64,000 bases of DNA from contig JAGATC010000004.1 in the NCBI GenBank assembly GCA_017621455.1, forward strand, positions 1-64,000. The letters are read 5' to 3'. The notes below the pieces were generated by a model, which was not told the origin of the DNA, did not search any database, and worked only from the letters and a program-made list of their open reading frames with translations. Origin of the DNA: Alistipes sp. Lineage in GTDB: Bacteria > Bacteroidota > Bacteroidia > Bacteroidales > Rikenellaceae. The position numbers and the translations under genes are program-made. Shown here piece by piece: positions 62,490 through 64,000 of this stretch. The stretch's first letter is position 1; each line of letters begins with the position of its first letter.

Positions 62490-63812
62490 ATGTTTAATAT
62501 ATTATCGGTTGAAGCGGACAGCGTGGCTGAGAGTGCGGCCATTGCAATAAATAGCAATATCGACTTTGGCAATGTGGCTATCTATGCCATCATCACCTTT
62601 GTGCTTATCATCTGCTCGGGAATGGCGTCGGGCTCGGAGGTGGCATTCTTTTCGCTCACGCACAACGACATAGATGAGCTTGAAGAGAAGAACTCAGCCT
62701 CGTCGCGTCGCGTTCTGGAGCTTTTAGAGAACCCCGACCGCTTGTTGGCAACCATTCTTGTTGCCAACAACATGGTCAACATCTGTCTTGTCATCTTCGC
62801 AACGTATATTGTCGATGAGATATTTATCTTCAGTGGCGTATGGGAGTTTATCTTTAACACCGTGGTTATCACCTTTATACTCTTGCTCTTTGGTGAGATT
62901 ATGCCCAAGGTGTTATCACAGAACAACCCTGTAAAGATGTCGCAGATGCTCTCGGTGCCGCTAAAGGTTATGCGCTGGGTGGTATACCCCTTAGCCTTCA
63001 TCCTTATACGCACTTCGAGTCGTGTCAGCCGCCTTGCATCGAAGAATGCCGAGATCTCTATCGAGGAGCTTGCCGATGCTGTCGACCTCACCGAGACAGG
63101 CTCCGCAGAGCAGCAGAAGATGCTCTCGGGCATCGTTCAGTTTGGCCAGACCGAGGTGGTGGAGGTCATGCACTCGCGCGTAGACATCACCGGCTTGGCC
63201 TATGAGTCTAACTACGACGAGGTACGCAAGGTGATTGTCGAGACTGGCTACTCGCGTATTCCCGTCTATGGCGACGACTTGGATGACGTGCGCGGCATGC
63301 TCTATGTCAAGGACCTACTGCCCCACATCGCCGAGGCTACCGACTTCGAGTGGCAGAGACTCCTGCGCAAGCCCTACTTCGCGCCCGAGCACATGATGAT
63401 AGACGACCTCTTGAAGGAGTTCCAGAAGAATAAGATACACATCGCCATCGTTGTGGATGAGTATGGCGCTACGCAGGGACTTATCTCGTTGGAGGACATC
63501 CTCGAGGAGGTTGTTGGCGAGATTACGGACGAGAGCGACGAGGATGAAGATAAGCTCTACGAGAAGATTGGCGAGCGCAGCTATATCTTTGATGCTAAGA
63601 TACATATCGGCGAGTTCCTACGCGTCATAGAGTTCGACGAAGATAGCTTCAAGGATGTCGAGGGACATGCCGAGACGTTGGCGGGTCTGATGATGGAGCT
63701 TAAGCGTGACCTGCCCCGCAGAGGCGATGAGCTGACATCACACGGTGTGAAGTTCTTTATCGCCACGATGGATGGCCGCCGTGTAGATAAAATCAAGGTC
63801 GACATCTTATAA
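62490..63812 (+). CDS. GldE-like CNNM/CBS-pair membrane protein
   Basis: 440 aa. DUF21/CNNM domain with four helices (~27-185, SGMASGSEVAFFSLTHND), a CBS pair (~205-330, MHSRVDITGLAYESNYDEV; VDEYGATQGLISLEDI), and a CorC/HlyC C-terminal domain (~345-438, HIGEFLRVIEFDED). Matches GldE, named for gliding but spread in non-gliding Bacteroidota, where it comes before a phosphopantetheinyl transferase as here. May be linked to Mg or Co transport. Confidence 0.88.
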   Translation: MFNILSVEADSVAESAAIAINSNIDFGNVAIYAIITFVLIICSGMASGSEVAFFSLTHNDIDELEEKNSASSRRVLELLENPDRLLATILVANNMVNICLVIFATYIVDEIFIFSGVWEFIFNTVVITFILLLFGEIMPKVLSQNNPVKMSQMLSVPLKVMRWVVYPLAFILIRTSSRVSRLASKNAEISIEELADAVDLTETGSAEQQKMLSGIVQFGQTEVVEVMHSRVDITGLAYESNYDEVRKVIVETGYSRIPVYGDDLDDVRGMLYVKDLLPHIAEATDFEWQRLLRKPYFAPEHMMIDDLLKEFQKNKIHIAIVVDEYGATQGLISLEDILEEVVGEITDESDEDEDKLYEKIGERSYIFDAKIHIGEFLRVIEFDEDSFKDVEGHAETLAGLMMELKRDLPRRGDELTSHGVKFFIATMDGRRVDKIKVDIL

Positions 63813-63822
63813 ATGCTGGGCG

Positions 63823-64000
63823 ATGGTTAGACTCTTCGTCGAAGAAATACCCCCGGTCTACGCCTGCTGCGATAGGCTTGTCACAGCACAGGATGTTGCC
63901 TCCGCCTCACGCTTTCAGAACGATAAGCGCCGCCGCGAGCACCTCGCATGGCGACGTATCGTGCGCGAAGAGCTGGGCACAAATGTCGCTATCGACTACA
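63823..64000 (+). CDS. 4'-phosphopantetheinyl transferase superfamily protein, 5' part
   Basis: The first 59 codons from ATG 63823 to the window end. MVRLFVEEIPPVYA and KRRREHLAWRRIVREELG look like the N-terminus of Sfp-type transferases, where an RR-E-L-A-R-LR helix comes early. The catalytic WxxKE region is beyond the window. The place after gldE supports this call. Such enzymes add phosphopantetheine to carrier proteins. Confidence 0.7.
   Translation, partial: MVRLFVEEIPPVYACCDRLVTAQDVASASRFQNDKRRREHLAWRRIVREELGTNVAIDY

Noticed and set aside
1..64000. tRNA, rRNA or tmRNA genes
   Set aside because: I looked in all gaps over about 100 bases and saw no cloverleaf, CCA-type end or conserved rRNA stretch; without a covariance search a divergent small RNA could still be missed.

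Overview
The window comes from the chromosome of a Bacteroidales bacterium, probably Rikenellaceae/Alistipes-like; the phylum and order are well supported, the genus is a guess. Evidence: many Bacteroidota-type promoters (TTG, about 20 bases, then TAnnTTTG) instead of Shine-Dalgarno-led starts; a TonB-dependent receptor with a carboxypeptidase-like N-terminal domain; Omp28, DUF6029, DUF4270, DUF3098, GldH, GldE-like and RicT/PSP1 proteins; a 268-residue single-domain glycogen synthase; and many lipoproteins with a Cys lipobox.

Layout. 1-2.9 kb is visibly more AT-rich than the rest and looks acquired: a long imperfect palindrome, a lipoprotein gene, and an overlapping pair of nuclease genes (PD-(D/E)XK-like and HNH). 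2.9-3.9 kb holds divergent META-domain lipoprotein and ridA genes with a candidate operator between facing promoters. 4.0-14.3 kb is an envelope block on the minus strand: TonB receptor and a large lipoprotein with two tandem repeats, then (after a terminator) an exported TlpA-like thioredoxin, a DUF6029 barrel and two Omp28-type lipoproteins with CGYC motifs. 14.7-17.8 kb encodes ResB-like and CcsA-like cytochrome c assembly proteins and a three-haem peroxidase. 18-25 kb: kbl, galE-barrel-mscS, aspartokinase and a TraB/GumN protein. 25.2-33.6 kb: an OM barrel, ricT, gldH, trmB, rlmD and rmuC. 33.6-38.2 kb: a thioesterase and an operon of a BACON-like lipoprotein plus a subtilisin-like lipoprotein. 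38.3-38.9 kb is a non-coding repeat region with three tandem copies of a unit of about 130 bp. 38.9-51.5 kb: an exported papain-like peptidase, topA, DUF4270/glycogen synthase, and the conserved yfhO-ftsX-DUF3098-uppP-truB-queA run. 51.6-55.7 kb: a polyprenyl synthase, an FHS-type sugar transporter, a decayed DUF1349 gene and a GH5 mannanase-like lipoprotein, perhaps the remains of a mannan module. 55.9-64 kb: a partial dcw cluster (murG, murC, ftsQ, ftsA, ftsZ), a GldE-like CBS protein and the start of a phosphopantetheinyl transferase gene.

Most of the window is ordinary core genome. The parts that deserve a second look are the AT-rich nuclease pair with its palindrome, the envelope redox block, the three-haem peroxidase with a metal-binding-like tail, the tandem structured repeats near 38.5 kb and the hairpin element near 24.9 kb. 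I saw no tRNA, rRNA, CRISPR array or complete insertion sequence.
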